The notes: generated by a model not told the origin, from the sequence alone. A stretch of 64,000 bases of DNA from Desulfofalx alkaliphila DSM 12257 (GCF_000711975.1 NZ_JONT01000012.1:1-64000); one strand, 5' to 3'. Shown: positions 18,535 through 27,451, counted from the first letter of the stretch. A program made the numbers and translations.

Positions 18535-19499
18535 GGGGATTAGAGGAAATTGGTTGGGTTAATAATTTAAAATGGTTTAACAGGATAGTGGCGAGCGGGG
18601 ACAGTAGGGCCATTTGGCGGTGGCTGGCCAACGAAGAAGTGAGTCCCTATGTTGAATTTGTGGAGGATGCCTTTTATAACCTGAGGGATGCCGATGTTGA
18701 TCGAGAAGGCATTATTGAACGGTTAAACAGTAGAAAGGATATAGATATCATGCTGGTGATGGGTGCCGAAGCCGGCATTTTACTGAGTAATGCCCAGCAT
18801 GATACAAACATTTTTGTTTTTGCCGCTTCCAATGCAGTAAGATCGGGGATTATTGATTCAGTGGAAGACTCGGGTAAAGATAAGGTATGGGCCCACATGG
18901 ATGAACAGCGCTTTGAACGCCAAATTAAAGCTTTTTATGATATCGTGCAATTTAAAAAACTGGGCATGGTTTACGAAGACTCTGACAATGCCAGGGTATA
19001 TTCGGCTGTAAACGAAGTGGAAAAACTGGCTGAAGAAAATGGATTTGAAATAGTGCGCTACCATGTCAGGGAGCCGCGGAGCCCCGAGGAGTACCCGCGA
19101 TACTACCAAGAAGTGCAGGATGCCTACAACAAACTGGCAAAAGAGGTTGACGCCGTTTATGTGACCATAGCATCGCTGGAGAGTGAAAAACTGCCGCACT
19201 TGTTTCAACCCTTTTATGAAAACAAAATACCCATCTTTTCCCAGTTGGGTGACATTGAAGTGCAGCATGGAGCCTTGATTACCGTTTCGGTGATGGATGA
19301 GGTAAACATCGGTCGTTTTGGTGCGGATAATATCAGTAAGTGTTTACTGGGCGCCAAGCCCCGCCAATTAGAGCAATCTTTTCAAAGCGCCCCGGTAATA
19401 ATCCTAAATTCCGAGGTGGCTAAAAAAATTGACTTTAAACTACCCTTTGAATTGCTTATAGTGGTTGATAAAGCTTATAAAGATATTGAAGGCTTGTAG
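18522..19499 (+). pseudogene. ABC-type periplasmic binding protein lacking its signal peptide
   Basis: These 325 residues resemble ABC substrate-binding proteins of the sugar-binding-like (COG2984-type) group: IVRGLEEIGWV, DIDIMLVMGAEAG, IPIFSQLGD, and the terminal IDFKLPFELLIVVDKAYKDI. The same frame is open upstream and reads like a mature N-terminus (GYCESESFSTYTSTL, 18477-18521), but no signal peptide or start precedes it; the sequence instead merges with the receiver end of the kinase gene. The most likely cause is a deletion that removed the 5' end. The first usable codon is GTG 18522. A cytoplasmic product would not serve transport. Confidence 0.7.
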
Positions 19500-19535
19500 A
19501 AGCAAGCAAATTGACGATAGGGTGGAGGATTATTT

Positions 19536-20792
19536 GTGGAAGGTAATGTTAGGGAATATCTTATTAAAATGGCTCCCGGCTTGCCGGCAGAAATAATGTC
19601 CCAAGAAACATACAGTAAACTAGATAAAATGACGGCTTTATTCAGGGATTTTGCAGCCAGTTCTTATATTCTGGAGACACACTTAAATACAGAGGCCGCC
19701 GAGGTGGATTTTTCTTTTCGGGTACTTGCTGAAGAAAAGGCTTGTTTAATTAACGGATTAAATAATAAAAGTTTTTACCAATTATCTAGCGACCAGGTCT
19801 GGCTAAGAATCATTAATTTTGTCAATTGCTGGCCCTGGAGCATAGAAGATATTTGGTTTGAAATGGATTACGGCCAGTGTGACCGGCAGCTTCCGCAACC
19901 ATGCTTTTTCTTTAATGCCGGTGAAATGATAAAGGGCAGGGATGCAGACACCGAGCTTTTGTTTTTTGTCCTGGGGAAGTTACTGGATGAACAGCAGCTG
20001 AACTTACTAAAGGACAAGATTGTAAGTGTAATTAAGGAGCTGCCTCCGGCCGTGGGCCTGTTTCAAGTGGGTACCATGCTGGCCAGAAACAAAGATCGGG
20101 TTAGGATATTTACAGATGACTTAACCTGGGTGCAGGCTATAGATTATTTATCTGCCATCGCTTGGCCGGGCCCCGTTTCTGAGTTGGAGGAATTATTTCA
20201 GTTAGTACATCAATATAGCGACGGACAATATCAGGTGGATTTCGATGTCACCGGACAAGGTATATCTAAAAAAATTGGTATTAACTTTAGGCCAAGGGAG
20301 AAAGCTTTGCCGGCCCTTATGGAAAATTTAGTTAAGCACCGGCTGTGCACCCATGTAAAAAGAAAGGGTGTCCTTAATTGGCCGGGCATCCAGGGCTGTT
20401 TTATGGAAAAGGGTTATGGCTTTACCCTGTTGGTAAGGGATGTCTGTCACTTTAAAATAAGCTATTCCCCGGAGGAGGGTATAAAGGCCAAGGCTTACCT
20501 TAGGGTAACGGGAATATATTTAAAGGAAGTATTTAAGCAAAAACAGCGGGGATATAAGGAAATGCAGGATGTTTTTAAAGAAATAGCCAAAAGGTCGATG
20601 CTGGACTGGGATTATCGTCAGCTGTGTTTAAAGGACAGCCGGGCGGCGATTGAAAAAATGCTAAAGGACCGGGTACCGCCTTGGCTTGAAATAGATTTTA
20701 TTGAGGAGGATGAAAAGGGCGCCGCCAACAGTGATGGCTGTGCCTATGTGCTGCCCCCCTTTCTAAAAAAATCATGGCTATTTAATAAATAG
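19536..20792 (+). CDS. Uncharacterised 418-residue protein of a RiPP-like locus
   Basis: I do not recognise a named family. The protein is soluble, with no signal or membrane segment. Visible stretches include PPAVGLFQVGTMLARNKDRV (about 170-190), LRLCT-like VKHRLCTHVKRKGVLNWPG (about 269-288) and HFKISYSPEEGIKAKAYL (about 305-322). I have a weak memory of cyanobacterial proteins with similar LCTPxKR...WPG and KAYL motifs beside Nif11/NHLP-type peptide genes; treat that as unverified. GTG 19536 is preceded by GGAGG at 7 bp. It lies 10 bp before the UPF0489 gene, so the two form an operon. Confidence 0.75.
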   Translation: MEGNVREYLIKMAPGLPAEIMSQETYSKLDKMTALFRDFAASSYILETHLNTEAAEVDFSFRVLAEEKACLINGLNNKSFYQLSSDQVWLRIINFVNCWPWSIEDIWFEMDYGQCDRQLPQPCFFFNAGEMIKGRDADTELLFFVLGKLLDEQQLNLLKDKIVSVIKELPPAVGLFQVGTMLARNKDRVRIFTDDLTWVQAIDYLSAIAWPGPVSELEELFQLVHQYSDGQYQVDFDVTGQGISKKIGINFRPREKALPALMENLVKHRLCTHVKRKGVLNWPGIQGCFMEKGYGFTLLVRDVCHFKISYSPEEGIKAKAYLRVTGIYLKEVFKQKQRGYKEMQDVFKEIAKRSMLDWDYRQLCLKDSRAAIEKMLKDRVPPWLEIDFIEEDEKGAANSDGCAYVLPPFLKKSWLFNK

Positions 20793-20802
20793 GCATAAGG
20801 AT

Positions 20803-21732
20803 GTGATTGCCGTATTGACTGTTCCGTTATTTATTATTGAGGAGCACCATGAAGCTTTTTTTATTTGGCATTACGGATATTTTAATAAGCTAATTAATCC
20901 CTTTGGCAACACACTGCTGCGCGTGGATTCCCACGAGGATATGTTGTGTGGCTGCTTAGGTGAGTCAGTTGACCAATTAGAGGAAGACTTAAGTAGAATA
21001 TACCGTTTTACTTATCAGCAACTGGGCATTGCCACCTTTATTATACCGGCAATTTACAGGGGGGTAATCAATAACTACACCTTCTTATGTAAATATAGCA
21101 GCTATGAGGGTAAAAGGACTGACAAATACGTGGCTTCCTATAAATCCGAGGGTAAGTGTTTTAAAATCGGTGAGATAAATGGTTTCCTGCCACTGCAACT
21201 GCAGTCAGAGGGAAATCCATGGGGTAGGCATCAGTTTTACCGTCATCAGGAAATTGGCCTGGGAAGCAGCTTTACCACCGGCCAACCACTAATACTGGAC
21301 ATAGATTTAGACTTTTTCTCCTGTGACAATTCTTTATCATCTACAGTGAAAAGGATAGAGATTACTGAGCGGGCTTATCATGACTTTATTAATAATAAGT
21401 ACAACCCCTTTAGAATCATGCCCGATGCAGCTCTAACCGCTAAAAAGGAAAGCGACGGTTATTATTTATACTATACTGAATGGCAGGAAACACCGAATTA
21501 TAAAAAGGTCTCGCCGGATGTGATTGACAAAAGAATTAGTAGATTTGTGGATTTTTTAAAACAAAATGATGTTAAACCGAAACTGATAGATATTTGTCGT
21601 TCCCGTTTTTCCGGGTATACACCGGGGGATCAGTGGGAATACATTGAAAACAAATTAATTGAAGGTTTAGGTCAGTTATATGATTTAAGCATCACCCATA
21701 TCGATGAGCTTAAACAAAGGTTTGATAGTTGA
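20803..21732 (+). CDS. UPF0489 family protein (peptide arginase-like)
   Basis: This 309-residue protein of the UPF0489 family is related to arginase/deacetylase folds. Metal-site-like motifs are LRVDSHEDMLCG (about residues 45-55) and LILDIDLDFFSC (about 164-175). A characterised member, OspR of the landornamide pathway, is a peptide arginase that turns arginine into ornithine in a ribosomal peptide. The next gene encodes a leader-like peptide, which fits such a role. No experimental function can be claimed here. GTG 20803 is used; TTG 20815 is possible. The upstream 418-residue gene is 10 bp away. Confidence 0.78.
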   Translation: MIAVLTVPLFIIEEHHEAFFIWHYGYFNKLINPFGNTLLRVDSHEDMLCGCLGESVDQLEEDLSRIYRFTYQQLGIATFIIPAIYRGVINNYTFLCKYSSYEGKRTDKYVASYKSEGKCFKIGEINGFLPLQLQSEGNPWGRHQFYRHQEIGLGSSFTTGQPLILDIDLDFFSCDNSLSSTVKRIEITERAYHDFINNKYNPFRIMPDAALTAKKESDGYYLYYTEWQETPNYKKVSPDVIDKRISRFVDFLKQNDVKPKLIDICRSRFSGYTPGDQWEYIENKLIEGLGQLYDLSITHIDELKQRFDS

Positions 21733-21820
21733 TACATAATAAATTCACTTGTGTAATTGTTGCAAGCATAGTATGCTATAAAGAAGCAAATGCCCGAGCA
21801 CTGTGATTTGAGGTGTGCAA

Positions 21821-22114
21821 ATGATTAAAAAGCGTTACTTGGAATCATTTAATGAGGATATAGATAAAATTCTATCCGGGGACTTGGTGATTCCGCCTGA
21901 CTACCGGCATTGCAATGATGAATATAAAGAACTGTTATTCCTGGCCCAGCTGCTGGCAAGGGCAGATTTTTCCATAGAAATGGAAGGACGGAAGGAAAAA
22001 ATATGGTCAAGGGTCCGGGAAATTGATGAACTTAGTGATGAAGATTTAGATTTGGTTGTCGGCGGTCTTAAGATAAATGAAACCTTAGATAAAAACGGCA
22101 ATAAGCTGCCATAA
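21821..22114 (+). CDS. Putative RiPP precursor with double-glycine leader
   Basis: This small protein of about 97 residues has a long acidic helical leader and the motif LSDEDLDLVVGG, which matches the end of Nif11/NHLP-type RiPP leaders (LSDEELxxVAGG). After GG only 15 residues remain: LKINETLDKNGNKLP. That candidate core has no cysteine and no arginine. ATG 21821 is favoured because GAGGTG (21810-21815) is 5 bp upstream; GTG 21815 overlaps that site. It follows the UPF0489 gene by 88 bp, and its stop codon is inside a terminator stem. The leader call is firm; bioactivity is inference. Confidence 0.7.
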   Translation: MIKKRYLESFNEDIDKILSGDLVIPPDYRHCNDEYKELLFLAQLLARADFSIEMEGRKEKIWSRVREIDELSDEDLDLVVGGLKINETLDKNGNKLP

Positions 22115-22135
22115 TGATATGGCAGCTTATATTTT
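22104..22135. terminator. Terminator between the peptide gene and the MFS gene
   Basis: AGCTGCCAT (22104-22112) pairs exactly with ATGGCAGCT (22119-22127), followed on the plus strand by a T-rich tail. It separates convergent genes and could work in both directions. Confidence 0.85.
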
Positions 22136-22142
22136 TTGCCCA

Positions 22143-23351
22143 TTATTTTTCCTTCCCGTGGCTATCCTTTGGCAGCAGCGGGGTGGCTAACAATGCAACC
22201 ACCGGCGTCACTGTCATTACCCATAAGGCGGTGGGCTCGCCAAAATGGTCCGCAATGGCACCCAGCAGCACCACACCCACTCCTCCTAAGCCAATGGCGA
22301 AGCCTGTCATTAACCCGGACGCCACCCCTACCCGGTGGGGCATAAGCTCTTGGCCCATAACCACTGTGATGGCCATGGTAGATACTATAACCATGCCAAT
22401 TATGAAGAACAGTACCAAGGACCATATTCCGCCGCTGATTCTTAATAGCAGCATTAGGGGGATTAGCAGTGCCGTTGAGGTAACCAAGGTGTTTTTTCTG
22501 CCAAAGCGGTCAGCCAGTGGTCCGCCCAATATTGTGCCGGTGGCGCCGGCCAGCATAAAGGCTATCAAAAGGGAACTGACGTAAGCCGGGCTGTAACCCA
22601 GGTAGTTGACAAAGTACAGGGGCATAAAATGTGTTAAACCGGCTTGTACCCAAGATCTCAATACCACCACAAAAATAAGTGCAAGAAGGGGTATTAATAT
22701 CTTGCGGGGCACCTTAATTAAGGGCTTGTTTGCAGTATTGTCAGCCCTTGTTTTTCTTATTTGCCGGGGCTCATCGGGTAATTTGTTTCTGTATATGTAA
22801 AACAGTAAAACCATTGCCAGGCCGGGGAATATGAAATATATACCGGCGGTGTTGCCGTAAAGGGTGAGCAGTTGGGCCATGGATGCAGCGCCAATTGCGG
22901 CACCCAGGGCACCGCCGACAATAAATATAGACATGCCCGTTGCCCTGCGCTGTCCACTGGCCAGCCGGCTTACCTTTGATCCTTCGGGGTGGAAAGCCGC
23001 AGAACCTAGGCCGCTAATGAGTACCACCAATAAAATTAGCCAATAGTTGGAGATAACACCCACCATGGCCAGGCCTGCCATTGATAAAAAGCAGCCCAGG
23101 GGCATCAGCCAGCGGCTTTTAACCCGGTCGCTCCAGTAGCCTAAAAGCGGTTGTATCACCGATGAGCTGACGTTAAAAATTAATGCGATTAAACCCGCTG
23201 CACTATAAGAAAGATTTAAGGATGCTTGAATAATAGGCAGCATTATTGGCAGGGCACCGGCTGCAAGGTCGGTTACCAGGTGCCCGGCAGAAAGCAGCAA
23301 CAAGACTTTGATGCGCATATCAGATAGTGACGATGACTTGGGTAGCTTCAA
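22143..23351 (-). CDS. MFS transporter, fosmidomycin-resistance (Fsr)-like
   Basis: This is a 402-residue integral membrane protein with about 12 helices. The N-terminus SAGHLVTDLAAGALPIMLP and the motif GLGSAAFHPEGSKVS are hallmarks of the Fsr branch of the major facilitator superfamily; GPLADRFGRKNT is the standard MFS loop motif. Members are proton-driven exporters, and the substrate here is unknown. The TTG start is preceded on the minus strand by GGAGG. It is convergent with the peptide locus and has its own promoter, so it is not obviously that locus's exporter. Confidence 0.88.
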   Translation of the reverse strand: MKLPKSSSLSDMRIKVLLLLSAGHLVTDLAAGALPIMLPIIQASLNLSYSAAGLIALIFNVSSSVIQPLLGYWSDRVKSRWLMPLGCFLSMAGLAMVGVISNYWLILLVVLISGLGSAAFHPEGSKVSRLASGQRRATGMSIFIVGGALGAAIGAASMAQLLTLYGNTAGIYFIFPGLAMVLLFYIYRNKLPDEPRQIRKTRADNTANKPLIKVPRKILIPLLALIFVVVLRSWVQAGLTHFMPLYFVNYLGYSPAYVSSLLIAFMLAGATGTILGGPLADRFGRKNTLVTSTALLIPLMLLLRISGGIWSLVLFFIIGMVIVSTMAITVVMGQELMPHRVGVASGLMTGFAIGLGGVGVVLLGAIADHFGEPTALWVMTVTPVVALLATPLLPKDSHGKEK

Positions 23352-23387
23352 AACAATTCCTCCGTTCCGGTTTTAACTGTCAATACA

Positions 23388-23417
23388 ATTATAGTTAATT
23401 TGTTGATATTATGCCAA
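23388..23417 (-). promoter_or_regulatory. sigmaA-type promoter of the MFS gene
   Basis: On the minus strand TTGGCA (23417-23412) and TATAAT (23393-23388) are 18 bp apart, 37 bp before the TTG start. The -10 box is a consensus match. Confidence 0.65.
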
Positions 23418-23446
23418 CGGGCGACCCGGACCTGAAATGGCAGTGT

Positions 23447-23476
23447 ATGCAAGGGTCTTTTATGTTAAGATATAAT
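23447..23476 (+). promoter_or_regulatory. Candidate promoter of the DedA gene
   Basis: A consensus TATAAT lies at 23471-23476, with a weak -35 (ATGCAA, 23447-23452) 18 bp upstream. It is 43 bp before the chosen ATG. Confidence 0.5.
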
Positions 23477-23519
23477 AGTGGGGTATTCTGCTGCCGATAC
23501 AAGGGGTGAAAGCAATAAT

Positions 23520-24029
23520 ATGACCGGGGTTTTTGATAGCATTGACAGCCTGTTGATGCTGGTTGAAGGCGCCAGCCTTTGGACGGTGTTTTTTACCCTG
23601 GTGGCCGGGTTGATATTTGCACCGGTCAATCGGGAGGTAATAGTTATATTGATGGCGCTGGTGGCTGCGAGCGGAGCCATAAGCCCTTTGTCAACCTATA
23701 TTATTTTAACATGCGCCACCTTTGTAGCCTATATAATTGGTTTTTTTATCAGCAGATTTTTTCGCCATAGTATTTTTGCTGATCCTTCACCGAAAATGAA
23801 AGAAAATATCGAGCGCAGTTATCGCTTAATAGATAAATATGGCACAATGGCAATTATCATTAGTTACTTCATACCCGGTGTACGGTTGGTTACTCCGGTG
23901 ATACTGGGCGTAAGCGCCATGCCCTGGACAAAATTTGTAATTGCCTCTAAAGCTGCTTCTCTCATATGGATATCGTTTATTTATATACCCACCTATTTTT
24001 TAGGTGATATATGGGGTTTCCTTTCATAA
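23520..24029 (+). CDS. DedA/VTT family membrane protein
   Basis: This 169-residue polytopic membrane protein is of the DedA/VTT (SNARE-associated) family, linked to lipid-carrier or phospholipid flipping and membrane homeostasis. Visible features are an N-terminal re-entrant-like segment (GLIFAPVNREVIVILMALV) and the typical YFIPGVRLVTPVILGVSAMP near residue 125. It is slightly shorter than many DedA proteins. ATG 23520 is chosen because AAGGGGTGAA (23501-23510) is well spaced; in-frame codons from 23478 lie over the promoter -10. It is followed by a 160-bp gap with no gene. Confidence 0.87.
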   Translation: MTGVFDSIDSLLMLVEGASLWTVFFTLVAGLIFAPVNREVIVILMALVAASGAISPLSTYIILTCATFVAYIIGFFISRFFRHSIFADPSPKMKENIERSYRLIDKYGTMAIIISYFIPGVRLVTPVILGVSAMPWTKFVIASKAASLIWISFIYIPTYFLGDIWGFLS

Positions 24030-24191
24030 AAGACCGCAGTTTTTTCGACCCTTGTCAGCCAGACGACAGAAAAATTGCCGGACATTATGAGATAATGGTA
24101 CATAGTAAGTAAACAGAGATTTTAAAAAACAATAAGTGCATTAATTAACAAACTCAAATCTTGCTTGCGATAATGAATAGGGGGAAAAACT

Positions 24192-25421
24192 GTGGTTAAA
24201 AAGCGTAACATTGTCATTTTAGGGGCAGGTTACGGTGGGCTTAGGGTAGCCCAAAGATTGTCTTATTTGATGACTGAAAATGATGATTATCAAATTGTCT
24301 TGGTTGATAAAAATGACTACCATACCTATATGACTCAACTTTATCAACAGGCTGCCGGAACAGCCGATTGCACTGCCATGGTGGCACCTTACAGTGGGCT
24401 GATTGAAGAGCATAAAGTTAACTTTATACAGGGTTGTGTTAGTGAAATAGACAGCAATAACAAGCTTGTAAAATTGATAAATGGCGAAAAGATACAATTT
24501 GACTACTTGGTAGCTGCCTTGGGAAGCAGGACGGAATATTATAACATACCTGGCCTGGAAGAAAACAGTATAAGCATTAACTCTTTGCAAAACGCGGTAA
24601 GAATACAGCGGCGGGTGGAGCATGTTTTAAAGGAAAAACAGAAAAACCCCACCTTTGTCATTGGGGGCGGTGGGCTTACCGGAGTGGAATATGCCGGCGA
24701 ATTGGCCCATTGGCTTGGGACGGTAAGTGAAAAGTATAACATCAATCCCGCCCATATCCGCATCATTATGATAGAAGGCAGTAAACAGCTGCTTCCGGGT
24801 ATGTCCGGTAAGGTTGCCGACTATGCCAAAGATGCGTTGCAGCAGCAGGGTGTAGAGGTTATTACCGGTGATTTTGTTAAAGAGGTTACTCCCGATACCA
24901 TTTATTTATCTTCAGGGCGGGAAATAAACTATTCAGTGTTTGTTTGGGCAGGGGGGGTCAGCGGCAGCGAAGTGCTGGCTAAGTCAGGCCTTAAAACCGA
25001 GGGCCGCGGCAGATTAATGACCAACCGCTACCTGCAGTATGTTGAAGATAAAATGATATACGCTGTGGGTGACAGTGCCTTGGTGATTAATCCCAAAACC
25101 GGTCGACCGATGATACCCACCGCCCAGGCGGCCCTGCAGCACGGCACCCTGGTGGCCCAAAATATATACCGGGATATTCTTGGCAAACCCCTGCTGGAAT
25201 TCAGGCCGGGCAACATATTACTGCTTATTTCTGTTGGTAAAGGCCGTGGCCTGGGTGAGTCAGAAAAAATCTCCTTCACCGGCAGAATTGCCTCCTGGCT
25301 TAAGAAGGCGGTGCCTATTAAATACAAGTATTTTATCGGTGGGCTTAAAATGTTTTGTGTGCAAGAAAAGGAAAAGGTTAATAGGCATAATTGTTGGCAA
25401 AGCGCCTATAAAAAATCGTGA
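24192..25421 (+). CDS. ndh: NADH dehydrogenase type II-like FAD oxidoreductase
   Basis: This 409-residue flavoprotein has a dinucleotide fold for FAD (ILGAGYGGLRVAQRL, about residues 7-21), a second fold for NAD(P)H (IGGGGLTGVEYAGELA, about 155-170), and the FAD-binding YAVGDSAL near 290. The C-terminal WLKKAVPIKYKYFIGG is a likely amphipathic membrane-binding segment as in NDH-2 enzymes. It would pass electrons from NADH to quinone without pumping protons. The GTG start follows AGGGGG. It is a single-gene unit closed by a terminator. Confidence 0.87.
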   Translation: MVKKRNIVILGAGYGGLRVAQRLSYLMTENDDYQIVLVDKNDYHTYMTQLYQQAAGTADCTAMVAPYSGLIEEHKVNFIQGCVSEIDSNNKLVKLINGEKIQFDYLVAALGSRTEYYNIPGLEENSISINSLQNAVRIQRRVEHVLKEKQKNPTFVIGGGGLTGVEYAGELAHWLGTVSEKYNINPAHIRIIMIEGSKQLLPGMSGKVADYAKDALQQQGVEVITGDFVKEVTPDTIYLSSGREINYSVFVWAGGVSGSEVLAKSGLKTEGRGRLMTNRYLQYVEDKMIYAVGDSALVINPKTGRPMIPTAQAALQHGTLVAQNIYRDILGKPLLEFRPGNILLLISVGKGRGLGESEKISFTGRIASWLKKAVPIKYKYFIGGLKMFCVQEKEKVNRHNCWQSAYKKS

Positions 25422-25451
25422 GCGTCTGTATAAATAACAGGCGCTTTTTTT
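25421..25451 (+). terminator. Terminator after ndh
   Basis: AGCGTCTGT (25421-25429) pairs with ACAGGCGCT (25437-25445), with one G-T pair, followed by TTTTTT. The 5' arm begins at the last base of the ndh stop codon. Confidence 0.88.
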
Positions 25452-25548
25452 GTGCAGGCACAGTGCATAGTCCCTAAAAGCCATATATTATGGTATTTTG
25501 TGGTGTTTTGTTATATAATCATATTAGCATATAGTGGGTGGTGATACT

Positions 25549-25878
25549 TTGTCTGAAAAGATTGCACAAATGAAGGCAGATCTCTTAAAGGCCCTTGCTC
25601 ATCCCACCAGGGTGCGGATATTGGAATTATTAAAGCATGGTGAGCTTTGTGTTTGCGATATTTTTGAGAAACTGGAGGTGGAGCAGGCCAATGCCTCGCA
25701 GCACCTTGCCATATTAAAAAAGCAAGATATTTTAAAGAGGAGGAAGGAAGGCCTGCGGGTTTATTATTGTATCAAGCATAATGAGGTGATAGATATTTTA
25801 AATATCGCGGATAAAATACTTGTTATGCAGGCAGAGGAAAGGGCCCACACAATAAATAAATATAAAAAAAGCAGGTAG
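25549..25878 (+). CDS. ArsR/SmtB family metalloregulator
   Basis: This 109-residue winged-helix repressor shows ALAHPTRVRILELL, then the metal-binding helix motif ELCVCDI and recognition helix QANASQHLAILKK. The CVC pair is the site used by ArsR/CadC-type proteins for arsenite or soft metals. No resistance gene is next to it, so its targets are elsewhere or it is a general sensor. The TTG at 25549 gives the family-like start MSEKIAQMK and has GGTGGTGA 5 bp upstream; GTG 25534 is an alternative. A partial dyad overlaps the TATAAT at 25514-25519, suggesting autorepression. Confidence 0.9.
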   Translation: MSEKIAQMKADLLKALAHPTRVRILELLKHGELCVCDIFEKLEVEQANASQHLAILKKQDILKRRKEGLRVYYCIKHNEVIDILNIADKILVMQAEERAHTINKYKKSR

Positions 25879-25896
25879 GGGCGCCTGCTTTTTTTA
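25870..25896 (+). terminator. Terminator after the ArsR gene
   Basis: AGCAGG (25870-25875) pairs with CCTGCT (25884-25889), followed by a run of seven T. The stem overlaps the end of the coding region. Confidence 0.82.
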
Positions 25897-25984
25897 CACC
25901 TCGGCTGGGCCGGTGACTGGGCCTTTACACTTACGGTTTTGATAAGGCCAATTAATACCTATCTTTCGAAGGGGGTTTAAATAA

Positions 25985-27406
25985 ATGGATTTGGAGAGGG
26001 AGAGTCTTAACAAATACCGCTTAAGGCGGACGGGGGATATGCTTGTTGACGGTGTGGTGTATCTTTCTAAAGACCTTTTAAAACTGGTTAAAAGGGACAA
26101 GTCTTTGCAGCAGTTGGCCAACGCTGCCTGCCTGCCGGGTGTGGTTGATCCGGTCTGTGGGATGCCGGACATTCATGAAGGCTTTGGTCTACCCATTGGC
26201 GGTGTAATGGCCACCACTTCCAAGGGGGTTATTTCTGCCGGAGCGGTGGGTATGGACATTAACTGTGGGGTGAGGCTGCTGTCAACCAATATTGAAGCCC
26301 GGGAACTTTCTATACCCACACTGCGCAAGCTAATTGAAAAAATTGAAGAATATGTGCCCACAGGGGTGGGAAAAAAGGGTAAGCACCGCACCATCAGCGG
26401 AAAATTTTTTGAGCAGGTGGCCCATGAAGGTGCCAAGGCCATTGTTGATGGGGGCTATGGTTGGCCCGATGACTTAAAAAACACTGAAGAGGAAGGTAGC
26501 TTGCCGGGGGCCGATTTGGCTGCTGTCAGTGCAACCGCATATAAGCGCGGCGAAGGACAGTTGGGCACCTTGGGTGGGGGCAATCATTTTATTGAACTGC
26601 AGCTTGTGGAAGAAATATACCGGCCGGAGGTTGCAGATAAATTTGGTTTGCAGCAGGGCATGTTGGCGGTAATGGTCCATACCGGCAGCCGTGGATTCGG
26701 TCATCAAATATGTAACGATTACAGTAAAGGATTGTTAGCGGCGGCTAAAAAGCACGGCATTATAATTCCCGATCGGGGACTTGCCTGTGCACCGGCGGAT
26801 TCCAAAGAAGGTAAAAACTATTATGCAGCCATGGCCTGTGCGGTAAATTATGCCTTTGCCAATCGCCAATTGATTACCTACGATATTCGCCGGGCCTTTG
26901 AAGATGTGTTTCAAGGTGCTGCCGGTGATATGGGGTTAAGGCTGGTGTATGACGTGGCCCACAACATTGCTAAGTGGGAAAAGCATCGGGGTCAACGGGT
27001 GTTGGTACACCGTAAAGGGGCCACCAGGGCACTGCCGCCCGGTCATCCACAGAACCCCAGGGCATATGAACAAACCGGCCATCCGGTGTTGGTTCCCGGC
27101 AGCATGGGTACAGCTTCCTATGTATTGGTGGGTACGGAAAAGGCGGCCGCAACTTATTATTCTGCCAACCACGGGGCAGGCCGCACCATGTCCCGCACAG
27201 CTGCGGTGAAGGGGATCACCAAGGAGCAGTTTGATACCAGCATGGGCAGGGTGCTGTACAACAGCAGGAATTACAAAGAACTGCTGGATGAGGCCCCCGA
27301 TGCCTACAAGGACATCGATGTGGTGGTGGATACCCTGGCTGATATCGGCATCACCGCCAAGGTGGCCCGGTTACGCCCGTTGGCAGTGATTAAAGGAAAG
27401 GATTAA
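25985..27406 (+). CDS. rtcB: RtcB-family RNA ligase
   Basis: This 473-residue RtcB GTP-dependent RNA ligase joins 2',3'-cyclic phosphate (or 3'-phosphate) ends to 5'-OH ends. Metal and guanylylation motifs are intact: GMDINCGVR, GTLGGGNHFIE, HTGSRGFGHQ, YDVAHNIAKWE, PPGHP, and the guanylylated histidine in SANHGAGR near residue 396. The length is normal. No archease, rtcA or tRNA gene is beside it. In bacteria it is usually an RNA repair enzyme. ATG 25985 follows GAAGGGGG. Confidence 0.95.
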   Translation: MDLERESLNKYRLRRTGDMLVDGVVYLSKDLLKLVKRDKSLQQLANAACLPGVVDPVCGMPDIHEGFGLPIGGVMATTSKGVISAGAVGMDINCGVRLLSTNIEARELSIPTLRKLIEKIEEYVPTGVGKKGKHRTISGKFFEQVAHEGAKAIVDGGYGWPDDLKNTEEEGSLPGADLAAVSATAYKRGEGQLGTLGGGNHFIELQLVEEIYRPEVADKFGLQQGMLAVMVHTGSRGFGHQICNDYSKGLLAAAKKHGIIIPDRGLACAPADSKEGKNYYAAMACAVNYAFANRQLITYDIRRAFEDVFQGAAGDMGLRLVYDVAHNIAKWEKHRGQRVLVHRKGATRALPPGHPQNPRAYEQTGHPVLVPGSMGTASYVLVGTEKAAATYYSANHGAGRTMSRTAAVKGITKEQFDTSMGRVLYNSRNYKELLDEAPDAYKDIDVVVDTLADIGITAKVARLRPLAVIKGKD

Positions 27407-27422
27407 ATATCATGGCAGCTAA

Positions 27423-27448
27423 AAAGCCATGCCCGCGGGCATGGCTTT
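27423..27448. terminator. Perfect 26-bp palindrome between rtcB and the bactofilin gene
   Basis: AAAGCCATGCCCG (27423-27435) is followed directly by its exact reverse complement (27436-27448). It lies between convergent genes and is probably a bidirectional terminator. The tract after the stem is TTT then AGCC, so it is not a textbook T-tail on the plus strand. Confidence 0.75.
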
Positions 27449-27451
27449 AGC

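Noticed and set aside
22143-23351. MFS exporter as part of the RiPP-like locus
   Set aside because: It is on the opposite strand with its own promoter and a terminator in between, and it belongs to the Fsr branch rather than peptide exporters. Adjacency alone is weak evidence.
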